From positions 1 to 9,643 of the forward strand of contig DATHYZ010000101.1 in the NCBI GenBank assembly GCA_035458865.1: a DNA stretch of 9,643 bases, read 5' to 3'. The notes beneath the pieces were generated by a model. The model worked only from the letters and a program-made list of their open reading frames with translations, was not told the origin of the DNA and searched no databases. Every line of letters begins with the position of its first letter. Within the stretch, counting starts at the first letter, position 1. Source of the DNA: DATHYZ01 sp035458865. GTDB taxonomy: Bacteria; Chloroflexota; Limnocylindria; Limnocylindrales; CSP1-4. A program made the position numbers and the translations under genes. Below, piece by piece: positions 1-6,940 of the stretch.

Positions 1-1250
1 TCGACGAGGCCGGCGACCTCGGTCTCCCAGTTCCACCGCTCCCGGGCGGCGCGGCGGCAGCGAGCGCGAAGCTCGGCTCGGTCCTCCGGTGAGAGGTCGA
101 GCAAGGAGCGGATCGCCGCCGCGATCGCCGCGGGGTCGGTCGGATCGAAGACCGCACCCAGGGGGCCGCCCGGGTCCTGGAGCAGCACGCCGCGGATCCC
201 TGGGAAGTCGCTGGCCGCCACGGGCGTGCCCGCGGCGAGCGACTCGAACACCTTGTTCGGCGTCGACAGCACGTAGTTCAGGGAATCCGGCTGGAGGGCC
301 AGCGCCTCGACGTCGGCCGAGGCGACCCATCCGACGACCTCGTCAGGGGGCACGGGGTCGAGCACATGGATCCGCCCACCCGCCCGCGGGTCCTCCGACC
401 GCTCGACGAGCGACGCGCGCAGCGGACCGAACCCCAGGAAGACGAGATGCGCGCCGGCCAGCTCGGGCCCGAGCATCGCGTCGGCCAGGATCTCGAGGCC
501 GCGGTGGGCCCGGAAGCCGCCGTGGTGCAGGATGACCCGGTCGTCCGGACCCAGCCCGATGGCCACCCGGATACGGTCCGACGACACCGGCGCCTCGGCC
601 GGACGGGGCGGGCAGTTGTGGACGACCACGACGCGTTCGATCCCCAGGCGCGGCCCGAGCCGCTCGGCGAGGGCCTGGTTGACCGTGACCAGCGCATCGG
701 CCCCCGCCGCCCACCGCCGTTCCTGCGCGTCGATCCTGGCGATGGCCCACGCCGGACGACCCACGAAGCTCCCGGAGCCCAGGAACAACTCGTGGCTGTC
801 GTAGACGAGGCGGCCCCCGTGCCGCCTGGCGGCCTCCACCGCCGCGGGCAGGCCCGTCAGGTCATGACCGTGGTACACGTCCGCTTCCGGGGCGACTCGA
901 GCCGCGGCCCGAGCCCAGCCGAGGTTGCCGAGCCACCATGCGGCGAGCCAATCGAGGGTGTCGAGGCGGGCGGGTCCGTGGACGGTCGGACGGGGACGGA
1001 TCCGACGTCCGATGCGTGCCGCGAGCCGCCATGGCGCTCGGATCCAGCGCCACCAGCGTCGATAGCGGGGCAGCCGGACCCGGATGATCGAGATCCCATC
1101 ACGCTCGTGGCGGTCGATGGCCTCGGGCGAGCCGGGGTCGAGCGCCCCCACGATCGTGAGCTCGTGCCCGGCATCCCGGAGGCTCGCCGCCTCCTTGAGG
1201 ACGCGGGCGTCCGCCGACAGGTCGTTGCGGACGAACATCACGACCCTCAC
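1..1250 (-). CDS. GT4-family glycosyltransferase, partial at its C-terminus
   Basis: 416 codons are visible and the frame is still open at the left edge. This is a two-domain GT-B enzyme likely to move a sugar from a nucleotide donor onto a lipid-linked or polysaccharide acceptor in the cytoplasm. The N-terminal domain starts VRVVMFVRNDLSADARVLKEA, includes YHGHDLTG at residues 126-133 and YDSHELF at 150-156, a pattern common in one GT4 branch. The C-terminal donor-binding domain has HHGGF at 242-246 followed by HRGLEIL, then PNKVFESLAAGTPVAASDFPG from residue 331, the usual GT4 nucleotide-sugar motif with Glu336. The GTG start at 1250 overlaps the upstream epimerase stop as GTGA, and a G-rich stretch lies about 12 bases upstream. 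An ATG five codons further in is an alternative. Position directly after the sugar-nucleotide genes suggests it uses that donor or adds a nearby residue; specificity cannot be read from sequence. Confidence 0.87.
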   Translation of the reverse strand, partial: MRVVMFVRNDLSADARVLKEAASLRDAGHELTIVGALDPGSPEAIDRHERDGISIIRVRLPRYRRWWRWIRAPWRLAARIGRRIRPRPTVHGPARLDTLDWLAAWWLGNLGWARAAARVAPEADVYHGHDLTGLPAAVEAARRHGGRLVYDSHELFLGSGSFVGRPAWAIARIDAQERRWAAGADALVTVNQALAERLGPRLGIERVVVVHNCPPRPAEAPVSSDRIRVAIGLGPDDRVILHHGGFRAHRGLEILADAMLGPELAGAHLVFLGFGPLRASLVERSEDPRAGGRIHVLDPVPPDEVVGWVASADVEALALQPDSLNYVLSTPNKVFESLAAGTPVAASDFPGIRGVLLQDPGGPLGAVFDPTDPAAIAAAIRSLLDLSPEDRAELRARCRRAARERWNWETEVAGLV

Positions 1251-2398
1251 CGGCCGGGCGACCCCCCGATGGCCCGTCCTGCTTCCAGGACGGTCGAGAT
1301 GACCGTGCCGGCCGACACGGCCGGGACGTCGACGTCCCGGGCTCGTGCCTCCGCGAGTCGGACCGCTCCGTCGATCGGCGCGAGTCGGTCGAGCTCGATC
1401 CTCGCCCTCCCAGCGTCGAGGCCCACGAGCACCATCCGACCCCCCGACCCCGCCACGGCTTCCACCCACTCGGTGGCGTCGCGCAGGACCAGGCAGGGCA
1501 CGCCCAGCCAGGCGGCCTCTCGCTGGACCCCGCCCGAATCGGTGAGGACGGCCGCGGCGTGCAGCTGCAGGGCGAGGGTGGTCCGATAGCCAACGGGTCG
1601 GACGACCCGGACGTCCGGGGCGAGCGTGATGCCGGCCGCGGACCGGGCCGCGGCGGTGCCCGGGTGGAGCGGCAGGACGATCGGCCGATCGGGGCTGGCG
1701 ACGGCGTCGAGGAGTCCGGCCCAGGCCCGGAGGGCCTCCGCCGAACGATTGCCGGCCCGGTGGACGGTCGCCAGGAGGTACCGACCGGGCCTGAGCTGGA
1801 GGCCGGGTGCCTCGGCCCGCAGCCGTGCGGCGATGCCGTCGAGGACGGCCGGGTCCCGGACCTCCGCCGTCGTCCGCGCGGCCAGGTCCTGGAGGACGTC
1901 CCCGACCAGGTGAACGCCCTCGACGATCCCCTCGGCGGCCAGGTTCGCGATCGCGGTCGGGGTCGGCGCGAAGCACCAGGCCGAGAGATGGTCGGCGACG
2001 ACCCGGTTCACCTCTTCGGGCATCGACCGGTCGAAGCTCCGGAGACCGGCCTCGACGTGGGCCACCGGCAGGCCGAGCTTGGCGGCCACCAGTGCCCCGG
2101 CGAGCGTCGAGTTGGTGTCCCCGTAGACGAGGACGGCGTCGGGGCGCTCCCGCTCGAGGAGCGGCTCGAGGGCCGTCATCATCCGGCCGGTCTGCTCGGC
2201 CTGTCCGCCGCCGCCGACGCCGAGGCTGTGATCGGGGCGGGGAAGCCCGAGCTCCTCGAAGAAGCTCCCGGCCATCGCGTCGTCCCAGTGCTGACCGGTG
2301 TCGACGAACACCTCGTCGTGGCGCTCGCGGAGCGCCGGCAGCAGGGCGGCGGCCTTGATCAGCTGCGGCCGGGTCCCGACGACCGAGACGAGGCGCAC
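1247..2398 (-). CDS. wbpI: Non-hydrolysing UDP-sugar 2-epimerase, WbpI-like
   Basis: 383 residues, the normal length for the WecB/WbpI family. The cytoplasmic enzyme inverts C2 of a UDP-N-acetyl sugar through anti elimination and re-addition of UDP. Visible motifs are GTRPQLIK (8-15), DTGQHWD (33-39), VYGDTNST with Asp94, HVEAGLRSF with Glu116, PEEVNR with Glu128 and Arg132, TVHR with His213, DSGGVQRE (287-294) and RDATEWVE (306-313). These match the E. coli WecB catalytic set Asp95, Glu117, Glu131, Arg135 and His213. The RPQ and TEWVE forms resemble P. aeruginosa WbpI (UDP-GlcNAc3NAcA 2-epimerase) as I remember it, rather than the RPE and TERPE forms of WecB. Oddities are HRAGN in place of HRxEN and LHPGT in place of LHPRT. 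The GTG start lies 5 bases after the dehydrogenase stop with only a weak ribosome site, so coupled translation is likely. Plain UDP-GlcNAc 2-epimerase is the alternative. Confidence 0.88.
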   Translation of the reverse strand: MRLVSVVGTRPQLIKAAALLPALRERHDEVFVDTGQHWDDAMAGSFFEELGLPRPDHSLGVGGGGQAEQTGRMMTALEPLLERERPDAVLVYGDTNSTLAGALVAAKLGLPVAHVEAGLRSFDRSMPEEVNRVVADHLSAWCFAPTPTAIANLAAEGIVEGVHLVGDVLQDLAARTTAEVRDPAVLDGIAARLRAEAPGLQLRPGRYLLATVHRAGNRSAEALRAWAGLLDAVASPDRPIVLPLHPGTAAARSAAGITLAPDVRVVRPVGYRTTLALQLHAAAVLTDSGGVQREAAWLGVPCLVLRDATEWVEAVAGSGGRMVLVGLDAGRARIELDRLAPIDGAVRLAEARARDVDVPAVSAGTVISTVLEAGRAIGGSPGR

Positions 2399-2403
2399 CC
2401 CGG

Positions 2404-3846
2404 TCAGCCGCCGACCGCGGTCCCGGCGCGCCCTCGACCGGTCCCGGGCACGCCGACCCCGAGGTAGGCCACGTGCTCGGGCAGGGCCAGGGCTCCGAGG
2501 CTGTTCCGGCCGTCGTAGACGAGCTCGAGGTCGGGGAAGCGTCGGACGTCGAGCGTCCCCCAGGTCGGATCGGCCGTCTGCGTCACGATCGCCCGGGCAC
2601 CGGACGGCTCACCCCATCGGTACGGGATGGCGCCCAGCCCGGAGATCTCGGCCTCGGAGAGCAGCGGGTCGCCCGCCGCCACGACCGCCCCGCGCAGCCG
2701 GAGCTGCTCGATGAGCGGCAGGGCGCGGGAGTAGGCCAGCTCCTTGACCCCGTCCCGGTAGGTCAGCCCCAGGACGAGGACCGGGACCCCCTCGAGGCCG
2801 CCGAGCTGCTCCTGGATCGCCCGCACCGCCAGGCCGACCTGGCCGTCGTTGACGCGTCGGGAGAGCTCAACGAGCTCCATCTCAGGCGCGCGCGACAGGA
2901 GGAAGTGCGGGTAGACGGGGATGCAGTGTCCCCCCACCCCGATGCCGGGCTGGTGGATGTGGCTGTACGGCTGGCTGTTCGCCGCCGCGATGACCTCGCC
3001 GATGTCGACGCCGACCCGGGTGGCGTAGCGTGCGAACTCGTTGGCCAGCGCGATGTTGACGTCGCGATAGGTGGTGTCGGCGAGCTTGCTGAACTCGGCG
3101 GCCTCGGCCGACGACATCCGGACGATCTCGGCATCCAGCACCGACGCGTAGAAGGCGGCGGCCCGGTCGCCCGAGACGGGACCGACGCCGCCGACGAGCT
3201 TCGGGTACATCGCGAGGTTGCGGAGCGCGGAGCCGGAGTAGAGCCGCTCCGGCGAGAAGGCCACGAACAGGTCCGCGTCACCGGTCAGACCCGACGCCGT
3301 CTCGAGCCGGGGCAGGTAGCGGCGCCGGGTGTCGCCCACCGGCAGTGTCGTCTCGAAGATCACGAGCGAACCTGGGTGGACCCCGGGCGCGATCGCCTCG
3401 ACCGCCGAATCCATGTACCGGTAGTCGGGCTGCTGCTCGTCGTCGAGCATCACGGGCACGATCAGGACGACGACATCCGCGGCACGGGCGGCGGACGCCC
3501 CGTCGGTCGTGGCCGAGAGCCGACCGGCCGCGTGGGCCTCGGCCACCATCTCGGCGAGGCCCGGCTCTTCTGTGACGTGCGACGTCCCGGCGTTGATCGC
3601 GTCGACGACGGCCTGCTGGACGTCGACCGCGATGACACTCCAGCCATGCGAGGCGAACTGGGCGCAGAGCGGGAGTCCCATCTTGCCAGCACCCACGACG
3701 GCGACGGTCCCGGCCGTGCCGGGGATGCCCCCCCAGGGGGCCACGGCTCGGGCCGGGGCGTGCTCGCAGGGTGCCAGGTCCAGGTCGATGGATCCGCCGA
3801 GGAGACTCGGACCGGTGGCCGTGGGGCGCTCGACGATGCGACTCAT
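2404..3846 (-). CDS. wbpA: Nucleotide-sugar 6-dehydrogenase (UDP-GlcNAc or UDP-ManNAc dehydrogenase), with N-terminal extension
   Basis: 480 residues. Family enzymes oxidise C6 of a UDP-hexosamine to the uronic acid with two NAD+. The Rossmann motif VAVVGAGKMGLPL lies at residues 48-60, FSPERLYSG follows in the first domain, FSKLADTTYRDVNIALANEF surrounds the conserved Lys254, and GVGGHCIPVYP contains the catalytic Cys308. A C-terminal UDP-binding domain follows, with VLVLGLTYRDGVKE. The family normally reads CIPxDP, so Tyr in place of Asp marks a subfamily. The start at 3846 overlaps the upstream stop as ATGA and no later start would keep the first beta strand, so the roughly 46-residue extension before the Rossmann fold appears real; it contains one Cys (27) and no domain I recognise. 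In this cluster a WbpA role (UDP-GlcNAc to UDP-GlcNAcA) is most coherent. A WecC role (UDP-ManNAc) cannot be excluded. Confidence 0.88.
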   Translation of the reverse strand: MSRIVERPTATGPSLLGGSIDLDLAPCEHAPARAVAPWGGIPGTAGTVAVVGAGKMGLPLCAQFASHGWSVIAVDVQQAVVDAINAGTSHVTEEPGLAEMVAEAHAAGRLSATTDGASAARAADVVVLIVPVMLDDEQQPDYRYMDSAVEAIAPGVHPGSLVIFETTLPVGDTRRRYLPRLETASGLTGDADLFVAFSPERLYSGSALRNLAMYPKLVGGVGPVSGDRAAAFYASVLDAEIVRMSSAEAAEFSKLADTTYRDVNIALANEFARYATRVGVDIGEVIAAANSQPYSHIHQPGIGVGGHCIPVYPHFLLSRAPEMELVELSRRVNDGQVGLAVRAIQEQLGGLEGVPVLVLGLTYRDGVKELAYSRALPLIEQLRLRGAVVAAGDPLLSEAEISGLGAIPYRWGEPSGARAIVTQTADPTWGTLDVRRFPDLELVYDGRNSLGALALPEHVAYLGVGVPGTGRGRAGTAVGG

Positions 3847-4895
3847 GGGATTGCCAGCCTCGTGGACAGGTCGGAGAGGTCGACCGGGCGACGGTCACTG
3901 GCGGATGCGAGCAGCGCTCGGGCGGTGCCGAGCGCCCACAGGCCGTCCTCGCCATCGACGACCGGACGGCCGCCCTCCCGGACGACCCGGACGAAGGCAT
4001 CGAGCTCGGCGGCGAGGGGCTCGTGGACCGTCACCGGCAGCTCCACGACCTCGGCCTCGAACGTCGGCGCGTAGCCGCGGATCAGGGTCGGGTGGGAGAC
4101 GTCGGCGGCGCGGGTGAAGGTCAGGCGCTGGGTCAGGTAGTCGAGCTCGAACATGCCCTCGTCGCCCACGACGACGAGCTGCCGGCGCTTGGCGGGCGTG
4201 AGCCAGTTGACGTCGAGCGTGCCGGTCGCCCCGCCCGGGAAGTGGAGCAGGCCGAACAGAAGGTCCTCGTGGTCGGCGTGGATCCGCTGCGCCGTCTCCG
4301 CGTACACCCGGTCGGGCCGCTCGCCGACGACCCAGGACAGGATGTCCACGTCGTGGGTGGCCAGGTCGATGGTGACGCCGACATCCCGGATCCGGGCCGG
4401 GAAGGGGCCGGCGCGCCGGCTGGCGATCGCGTAGACCGTCGAGAGCCAGCCCTCCGCGATGAGGCGGCCGAGCTCCAGGACGGCCGGGTTGAACCGTTCC
4501 ACGTGGCCGACCTGAACCGGGACACCGGCCCGGCGCGACGCGGCGACGATCTCGAGGCCTTCGTCGACCGAGGCCGCCAGCGGCTTCTCGACGAGGACCG
4601 CGATGCCCCGATCGATCGCCGCCATGGCCAGGGCGTGGTGGGCGGTCGTGGGGGCGGCGATGACCACGGCATCCAGGTCGGCCTCGGCGAGCATCGCGAG
4701 CGGCTCGAGGAAGCCCGTGGCCCCGGTCCGGTCGACGGCCTCGTCGAGTGCCGTCGGCACCGGATCGGCGACCGCGGCCAGCGTGGCGTCGTCGCGCCCG
4801 GCGATCACCCGGAGGTGGTTCCGGCCCATCGAGCCCAGCCCGGCCAGGCCGAAGCGGAGCCGCCGGTCGCCCGCCGGCGACCAGGGGGCGGTCAT
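3843..4895 (-). CDS. Gfo/Idh/MocA oxidoreductase, probable UDP-N-acetylglucosamine(-uronate) 3-dehydrogenase
   Basis: 350 residues, normal for the family. It probably oxidises the C3 hydroxyl of the UDP-sugar to a ketone using NAD(P), giving the substrate for the aminotransferase encoded just upstream. The Rossmann motif GLGSMGRNH lies at 19-27, the family signature EKPLA at 103-107, GHVERFNPAV at 130-139 and the catalytic stretch DLATHDVD at 177-184 with Asp177 and His181. GHVERFNPA is the form I associate with archaeal and bacterial UDP-GlcNAc 3-dehydrogenases. It looks unlike the Pseudomonas WbpB sequence as I recall it, so I do not use that symbol. The start overlaps the aminotransferase stop as ATGA with GAGG about 10 bases upstream, and the stop overlaps the next start in the same way. 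Exact substrate (UDP-GlcNAc or UDP-GlcNAcA) is inferred from context. Confidence 0.85.
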   Translation of the reverse strand: MTAPWSPAGDRRLRFGLAGLGSMGRNHLRVIAGRDDATLAAVADPVPTALDEAVDRTGATGFLEPLAMLAEADLDAVVIAAPTTAHHALAMAAIDRGIAVLVEKPLAASVDEGLEIVAASRRAGVPVQVGHVERFNPAVLELGRLIAEGWLSTVYAIASRRAGPFPARIRDVGVTIDLATHDVDILSWVVGERPDRVYAETAQRIHADHEDLLFGLLHFPGGATGTLDVNWLTPAKRRQLVVVGDEGMFELDYLTQRLTFTRAADVSHPTLIRGYAPTFEAEVVELPVTVHEPLAAELDAFVRVVREGGRPVVDGEDGLWALGTARALLASASDRRPVDLSDLSTRLAIP

Positions 4896-6001
4896 CGGGC
4901 GAGCGCCTCGGGCATCGCCGTATGGCGGAGCACGACCTCGCGGACGGAGGCGACGACCTGCTCGACGTCGGCGTCCGTCAGGCCCGGGAACATCGGCAGC
5001 GACAGCGACCGCGCCGCCGCCCGATCGGTCACCGGGAGGTCGGCCTCGATCCCCCGCTCAAGAACGTAGGACTGGCGATGGACCGGGATCGGGTAGTAGA
5101 TGCCCACGCCGATCCCTGCCGCCCGCAGGTCCTCGACGATGGCGTCACGCTCGAGGCCCACGTCGAGCGTGTACTGGTGGAAGACGTGCGTCCGGTCGAC
5201 GGGGATGGTCGGGGTCCGGACCGGCAGGTCGGCGAAGCCGGCATCGTAGGCGGCGGCGATCGCCTGCCGGCGCGCGGTGTTGCGCTCGAGCTTGTCGAGC
5301 TGGACGAGGCCGATCGCGGCCGCGATGTCGGTGAGCCGGAAGTTGTAGCCCAGGATGTCGTGGTGGTAGCGCTCCCGCATCCCCTGGTTGCGGTAGAGAC
5401 GGATCCAGTCCGCCAGGCGGGCGTCGTCGGTGGTGATGAGCCCACCCTCGCCGGTCGTCAGGTTCTTCGTCCCGTAGAGGCTGAAGGCAGCGTGGCCGAA
5501 GGAGCCGGCCCGGGCCCCCCGGAAGGTCGCCCCGTGGGCCTGGCAGGCGTCCTCCACCACGGCCAGGCCGTGGCGGTCGGCGATCGCCCGGATCATCGCC
5601 ATGTCGGCGACCAGCCCGAACAGGTGGACCGGGCAGATGGCGCGGGTCCGTGGAGTGATCGCGGCCTCGATCCGCGCGGCGTCGATCAGGTACGTGTCGG
5701 GCTCGATGTCGACGAAGACCGGGGTAGCCCCGGTCGACAGGATCGCGCTCACCGTGGCGTTGAACGTGTGCCCGACGGTGATGACCTCGTCGCCGGGGCC
5801 GAGGCCCATGCCGGCGTAGATGCACATCAGGGCGACGGTGCCGTTGCTGACGGCGATCGCCTCCTTCGAGCCGACGAACTCGGCCCAGCGTCGTTCGAGC
5901 TCGGCGACGCGGGCGCCCTGGGCGATCATGCCGCTGCGAAGGACCTCGCTGACGGCGTCGATCTCCTCCTGGCCGATGTCCGGACGGACCTGCGGGATCA
6001 T
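4892..6001 (-). CDS. wbpE: DegT/DnrJ/EryC1/StrS PLP aminotransferase, WbpE-like
   Basis: 369 residues, full length for the family. It transfers an amino group, usually from glutamate, to the 3-keto UDP-sugar. The fold-type I PLP features are present: SNGTVAL (52-58) for phosphate binding, EDACQAHGA (150-158) with Asp151 contacting the PLP ring nitrogen, and SLYGTKNLTTGEGG (174-187) with the Schiff-base Lys179. GYNFRLTDIAAAIGLVQL and a late HVFHQYT segment are also typical of sugar aminotransferases such as WbpE. The ATG at 6001 overlaps the acetyltransferase stop as ATGA, and AGAGG sits 9 bases upstream. Genes on both sides encode the preceding and following pathway steps, which supports a 3-amino product over the 4-amino products made by related enzymes. 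Confidence 0.9.
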   Translation of the reverse strand: MIPQVRPDIGQEEIDAVSEVLRSGMIAQGARVAELERRWAEFVGSKEAIAVSNGTVALMCIYAGMGLGPGDEVITVGHTFNATVSAILSTGATPVFVDIEPDTYLIDAARIEAAITPRTRAICPVHLFGLVADMAMIRAIADRHGLAVVEDACQAHGATFRGARAGSFGHAAFSLYGTKNLTTGEGGLITTDDARLADWIRLYRNQGMRERYHHDILGYNFRLTDIAAAIGLVQLDKLERNTARRQAIAAAYDAGFADLPVRTPTIPVDRTHVFHQYTLDVGLERDAIVEDLRAAGIGVGIYYPIPVHRQSYVLERGIEADLPVTDRAAARSLSLPMFPGLTDADVEQVVASVREVVLRHTAMPEALAR

Positions 6002-6660
6002 GCGGGTGCACCTCTGGGTGGAACGAGCGGTCGCTCGGCGAGCTGCTCGTCATCTGGATCGTAGACGTAGGCCCGACCGCATGACGGGCAGTCGAGGTCG
6101 GGGTCGTCGGCGGGATCCGCCGGAGCGGGTCCGCCACCGGAACGGAGGCGCGCGCCGCAGGCGCACACCCAGCCCAGGCGGCGGGCGGGATTCCCGACGA
6201 CGAGCGCATGGTCGGGAACCGTCCGGGTCACTACCGCTCCGGCGCCGACCGTGGCGAAGCGGCCGACGTCGACGCCGGCCACGACGACCGCGCCGGCTCC
6301 GATCGAGCAGCCACGTCGGAGCACGATCGGGCTGACCGTCCAGTCGTCGGCCCGGGCGAGCTCGCCCGTGGCGGTGATGGCGCGCGGGAAGCGGTCGTTC
6401 GTCAGGATCGCGTTCGGCCCGACGAAGACCCCGTCCTCGATGGTCACGCCGTGGTAGACGAGGGCCGCGTTCTGGATCTTCACCCGGTCGCCGATGGCCA
6501 CGCCCTCGTCGATGAAGGCGTCGCGCCCCACGATGCACTCGGCGCCGATCCGGGCTCCGGCGCGGACCTGGGCACGGTGCCAGATGGAGCTTCGGGGGCC
6601 CACCGTCACGTCGGCCTCGATGTCGGCCGTGGGATGGACACGTGCGGTGGGGTCGATCAC
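5998..6660 (-). CDS. wbpD: Left-handed beta-helix N-acetyltransferase, WbpD-like, with C-terminal zinc-ribbon-like tail
   Basis: 220 residues from a GTG at 6660; AGGAG lies at 6673-6677, 12 bases upstream. It likely acetylates the 3-amino group of the UDP-sugar with acetyl-CoA. Residues 1-150 are hexapeptide repeats of the left-handed beta-helix type (for example VTVGPRSSIW, IGDRVKIQNAALVYHGV, IEDGVFVGPNA), with the TNDRFPRA loop typical of WbpD relatives and a closing GAGAVVTRTVPDHALVVGNPA. The tail carries Cys166-x-Cys168 and Cys191-x-x-Cys194 (CACG and CPSCG), which look like a four-cysteine metal site. I recall similar tails in other WbpD-like proteins, but not in the P. aeruginosa enzyme. 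The open frame extends far upstream into the antisense of the lipoprotein gene; that part is not credible because repeat 1 starts right after this GTG. It is the first gene of the operon. Confidence 0.86.
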   Translation of the reverse strand: MIDPTARVHPTADIEADVTVGPRSSIWHRAQVRAGARIGAECIVGRDAFIDEGVAIGDRVKIQNAALVYHGVTIEDGVFVGPNAILTNDRFPRAITATGELARADDWTVSPIVLRRGCSIGAGAVVVAGVDVGRFATVGAGAVVTRTVPDHALVVGNPARRLGWVCACGARLRSGGGPAPADPADDPDLDCPSCGRAYVYDPDDEQLAERPLVPPRGAPA

Positions 6661-6751
6661 GGGGGCGTGGCGCTCCTGTCGCGGCTCGGTCCGATCAGGG
6701 GAACGGTCGGTCGGTCGGGGGACCGTGCCGCGCGCAGCCGACCGAGGTCGG

Positions 6752-6757
6752 AGTATA
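6752..6757 (-). promoter_or_regulatory. Candidate -10 element for the sugar-nucleotide operon
   Basis: On the minus strand the bases read TATACT, close to TATAAT and one of the few AT-rich hexamers in this intergenic region. Transcription would start near 6745, giving a leader of roughly 85 bases before the GTG at 6660. No convincing -35 box lies 16-18 bases upstream, so support rests on the -10 match and position only. Confidence 0.35.
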
Positions 6758-6818
6758 GCCGAGGCCCGCCTCCGGACCGCTCGGGGACCACCGGGCGACC
6801 CGGGCCGGGAAGCCGCGG

Positions 6819-6824
6819 TATCCT
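6819..6824 (+). promoter_or_regulatory. Candidate -10 element for the DUF3048 lipoprotein gene
   Basis: TATCCT on the plus strand, in otherwise GC-only sequence. A transcript starting near 6831 would place the Shine-Dalgarno at 6856-6861 and the CTG at 6869 about 25-40 bases downstream, a natural leader length. The -35 region is weak (GCGACC-like). With the opposing candidate at 6752-6757 it would make this a divergent promoter region. Confidence 0.3.
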
Positions 6825-6855
6825 CCCCGCCGGTGCCGGCCACGGCGCCATGAGC

Positions 6856-6861
6856 GGAGGG
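6856..6861 (+). promoter_or_regulatory. Shine-Dalgarno GGAGGG that points to a CTG start
   Basis: GGAGGG is followed by 7 bases and then CTG at 6869, which is in frame with the lipoprotein at 6941. The frame is closed by TGA at 6851, so the protein must start after that. No ribosome site precedes the GTG at 6941. This site therefore argues for a CTG start; see the lipoprotein entry. Confidence 0.45.
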
Positions 6862-6940
6862 ACGACCCCTGGGCGATCGACCCGACCCGAGCCACCTCGA
6901 GCGCCATCGGCGGATCCCAACCGCCGGCCTGCGGTCGGCG

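Larger units (their letters stand above)
1..6660 (-). other. Predicted operon for UDP-diacetamido-mannuronic acid synthesis and transfer
   Basis: Six genes run in one direction with no room for internal promoters. The junctions are ATGA overlaps at 5998-6001, 4892-4895 and 3843-3846, a 5-base gap at 2399-2403, and a GTGA overlap at 1247-1250. Such junctions usually mean translational coupling. The order is acetyltransferase, aminotransferase, 3-dehydrogenase, 6-dehydrogenase, 2-epimerase, glycosyltransferase. From established knowledge of the Pseudomonas Wbp and Bordetella Wlb pathways, these five enzyme types convert UDP-GlcNAc to UDP-ManNAc3NAcA. That all five act in one pathway here is inference from co-location and family assignment. 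The operon continues past the left edge, so more transferases or export genes may follow. Confidence 0.82.

Noticed and set aside
366..1589. 407-codon plus-strand open frame
   Set aside because: It lies antisense across the GT4 and epimerase genes, its protein is Arg/Pro/Asp-rich without motifs, and such frames are expected opposite GC-rich codons.
2473..4074. 533-codon plus-strand open frame
   Set aside because: It is antisense to the 6-dehydrogenase, which has complete catalytic motifs; the translation is compositionally biased with no recognisable domain.
3771..6064. Two long overlapping plus-strand frames (432 and 438 codons)
   Set aside because: They are antisense to the 3-dehydrogenase and aminotransferase and show only low-complexity basic or acidic composition.
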